Positions 46,080 to 47,994 of a stretch of 47,994 nucleotides of DNA are shown here, one piece after another; the stretch's first letter is position 1; each line of letters opens with the position of its first letter. The translations under genes and the position numbers were made by a program. The notes below the pieces were generated by a model. The model searched no databases. It worked only from the letters and a program-made list of their open reading frames with translations, and was not told the origin of the DNA. The stretch covers positions 1-47,994 of IMG/VR virus record IMGVR_UViG_3300020193_000037; one strand, written 5' to 3'. This stretch comes from a virus.

Positions 46080-47994
46080 TTATTCTTCAGGCTCTTTCAT
46101 ATGTAGGTACATTGCACAAGCAAAAGCGATAAGTGTGCCCCAAAGAGCAATTTGTTGAGTCAATCCGGAGAGGGTGAAGTACATTACGGTGGCGCCTGCC
46201 AATGTAAAAGCCGAACCCATTACACCATAGATAAATTTTTGGGTGAACTTCTTCCAATCCATCGTTTTCACTCCGTCTTCATATTTGTAAATAGATATTG
46301 ATTTAATCCAGTCAGGACCTTCTCCTTCGATTGCGCCGCCCTCTTCTGGCTCTTCTTCCTCTTTCCTTGCCGCAATGTCTTGTCTTGGGCTGGGAGTATT
46401 GGAATTTGAGCCAGGCGATGGAATTGCGCCAGTAGCAGAAGCAATTGCAACTGTGCTGGCCACCAAGTTTACCGCAATAACACTTCGTCTTGTGCCAATA
46501 TCAATCGTTGAACCAAGGGCAACATAGGTATCAAATGCGCCAACAAATACATTTAGTTCTTCTTCAAATGCTTCCTTGACTTCTAGTGGTGCTTCCTGTA
46601 CGGCGTTAACAATTGCCAACCCATCATCTGACGACACTGCAGACGCAATCACGGCATCAAATATTTCCGTTGCTTGCTCGCCGTCGATGCTCTCCAGCAC
46701 CTTCTCGCTCGTGGCGAGTTCTGTCGCCTGTCCTGAATCAATTCCACCCTCCTGTTGGATAATCAACGTGACGACTTCTGAGACCTGTTCGTTGGATATG
46801 ACCTCGGATTCGAGGACGTTCACGACCGCCTCAAACTTTTTTGCATCAAGTTCTGTCTCCAGGACAGCAGTGAAAGTTTCAATCAAGACCTCGTCAACCA
46901 CGACTTCGTCGAAAATGGCCTCAATGACTGTTCCAAATTCTTCGGAATCTAGTTCGCTCTTCAGGATTTCTTGTGCCAACTCGATAGTCTCCGAGTCGGA
47001 AAGGTCGTCGTCGAAAACAGCATCAAACACAACAGCAAGTTCTTCACCCGAGAGGTCGGCATCCAAGAGTTCATCGACCACCGCACCCACCTCGTCCACG
47101 GACGCGTCCTCGCTGAACACCGCATCAACAACCGTTTCAAGTTTCTCCTCGTTGAGGTCGGCGGAGAGTAGGGACACGAGAACCCCAGTAACTTGTTTGG
47201 CGTCGGAAATGTCCTCGAACGCCTTGTCCAGCACCGCCTCGAGTTGCTCGTCGGTCAACTTTGCGTCGAGGAACGTTTCGAGAACCTCGGTCACGTCGGC
47301 GCTGTCGGTCAAATCCCCGAACACGGAATCGATGACCGCGTCAAGGTCTTTGTCGGCGACCTTTGCGAAATCGATGTCCTCAATTATCTCCGCGACATCC
47401 TCGGCGGTGGCGTTGTTCGGTAATTTATCAAGAACATCAACGACGTTAGTAGTATTAGGGTATGTGGTTGATGGACTTGTTGCGTCTTCTTTTGGAATTG
47501 TCGTGGACGCTGGTTTTGTTCCAGGTGATGTTTTTTCAGGAAGCGTCGTTGTGGTGGATTCTTCTGGAATTGTCGTTGTTGTTCCCGTGGATACTTCTGG
47601 TTGTGTCGGCTCTACGACGGGAGGCACGGAAGGGGCCGTTGTTTGGGGTGGATTGGTGGCTTGGGTCGTAGTGGTTTGAACGATTGTCGTAGTAGGGGCG
47701 ACAGTCGTAGTGGTAGTAGTAGTGGTAGTAGTAGTGGTGGTAGTAGTGGTGGTAGTAGTGGTGGTAGTAGTGGTAGTAGTGGTAGGGGCAGCAGTGGTAG
47801 TAGTGGTTTGAGGAACCGCAGTAGTAGTCGTAGTCGTAGTGGTCGTAGTCGTAGTGGTCGTAGTGGTAGTGGTCGTAGGAACCGTAATTACATCGTTCGT
47901 GGAGGTGTACCCCGACCCCGAGAAATTGTTCGTGTTGAGCGTCGTCGCACCGAAGGTGTTGCCCGACGAGGTGGAGAACGAGTTCGCACTCACG
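46080..47994 (-). CDS. Thr-rich repeat membrane/surface protein, 5' end at window edge
   Basis: At least 637 residues; the frame runs to the window edge (GTG at 47993), so the start may lie outside. The N-terminal part is Ser/Thr/Asn-rich, followed by long poly-Thr tracts (about 40-105) from a trinucleotide repeat. Residues about 180-480 hold roughly nine acidic modules of about 30-36 residues with a recurring DxxLDAxLTDEQLEAVxDxxF pattern. Hydrophobic stretches near 510-525 and about 590-630 would anchor the C-terminus. Mucin-like stalk, repeat domain and membrane anchor suggest a host- or virion-surface adhesin. The name is descriptive only. Confidence 0.65.
   Translation of the reverse strand, partial: VSANSFSTSSGNTFGATTLNTNNFSGSGYTSTNDVITVPTTTTTTTTTTTTTTTTTTTAVPQTTTTTAAPTTTTTTTTTTTTTTTTTTTTTTTTTTTVAPTTTIVQTTTTQATNPPQTTAPSVPPVVEPTQPEVSTGTTTTIPEESTTTTLPEKTSPGTKPASTTIPKEDATSPSTTYPNTTNVVDVLDKLPNNATAEDVAEIIEDIDFAKVADKDLDAVIDSVFGDLTDSADVTEVLETFLDAKLTDEQLEAVLDKAFEDISDAKQVTGVLVSLLSADLNEEKLETVVDAVFSEDASVDEVGAVVDELLDADLSGEELAVVFDAVFDDDLSDSETIELAQEILKSELDSEEFGTVIEAIFDEVVVDEVLIETFTAVLETELDAKKFEAVVNVLESEVISNEQVSEVVTLIIQQEGGIDSGQATELATSEKVLESIDGEQATEIFDAVIASAVSSDDGLAIVNAVQEAPLEVKEAFEEELNVFVGAFDTYVALGSTIDIGTRRSVIAVNLVASTVAIASATGAIPSPGSNSNTPSPRQDIAARKEEEEPEEGGAIEGEGPDWIKSISIYKYEDGVKTMDWKKFTQKFIYGVMGSAFTLAGATVMYFTLSGLTQQIALWGTLIAFACAMYLHMKEPEE
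47695..47880 (-). repeat. Trinucleotide microsatellite coding for poly-Thr
   Basis: Runs of GTA/GTG/GTC triplets on the + strand encode Thr on the - strand. Such tracts vary in length by slippage and often assemble poorly. Confidence 0.8.

Overview
The window looks like part of the genome of a large tailed phage (or a phage-like element) of an actinobacterium. Actinobacterial signs are a WhiB-type redox regulator gene (now broken), a proteasome-like protease, and apparent wholesale use of leaderless mRNAs. Phage signs are an endolysin with adjoining small membrane proteins, an HNH endonuclease, SSB, a 3177-residue multidomain polyprotein, and dozens of tiny overlapping ORFs without cellular housekeeping functions. 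The moderate GC content would fit a freshwater actinobacterial host, but that is inference. I saw no capsid, portal or terminase gene I could name, and no tRNA or CRISPR array.

Layout. (1) 1-2248, + strand: small genes including an HNH nuclease with a DNA-binding tail and a PD-(D/E)XK-like protein. (2) 2249-3134: C-rich non-coding stretch with direct repeats, a perfect hairpin and a G-quadruplex motif. (3) 3135-13298, + strand: the giant polyprotein (two HEXXH zincin motifs, ART-like and GNAT-like domains, recurring GLASST-type linkers), then two small genes, ending in a hairpin region facing ssb. (4) 13391-34241, almost all - strand: ssb, an HDAC-fold deacetylase, a HARP-SNF2 helicase, a LysM membrane protein and about 45 small accessory genes in short operons. 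Nearly every operon begins with the same 29-bp promoter, whose -10 box lies only 4-9 nt (mostly 6-7) before the start codon, so most first genes should be translated from leaderless transcripts. (5) 34278-37268, + strand: two genes behind the same promoter, including a MoxR-like AAA+ ATPase coupled to a zincin/VWA protein. (6) 37484-39167: two - genes, one + gene and a structured non-coding stretch. (7) 39168-40653, + strand: replication-like genes and two ribbon-helix-helix proteins. (8) 40650-43425, - strand: broken whiB, proteasome-like protease, calcineurin-like phosphoesterase and DNA-binding proteins. (9) 43492-44294, + strand: two winged-helix-like genes. (10) 44297-47994, - strand: lysis region and a Thr-rich, repeat-rich membrane-anchored surface protein cut by the window edge.

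Operons are tightly packed; ATGA, TAATG and TGATG overlaps make translational coupling the rule after the leaderless first gene. Three repeat families lie over the accessory region: the leaderless promoter, a 12-mer CGGTGGTGGAAA found 15 times always on the + strand whatever the direction of the genes, and paired AGYCCCGG-type boxes. Two tandem duplications within 1 kb (46 bp and 73 bp) each break a gene. The start codons given here are often downstream of the longest ORF, because in many cases the longest ORF reads through the promoter.
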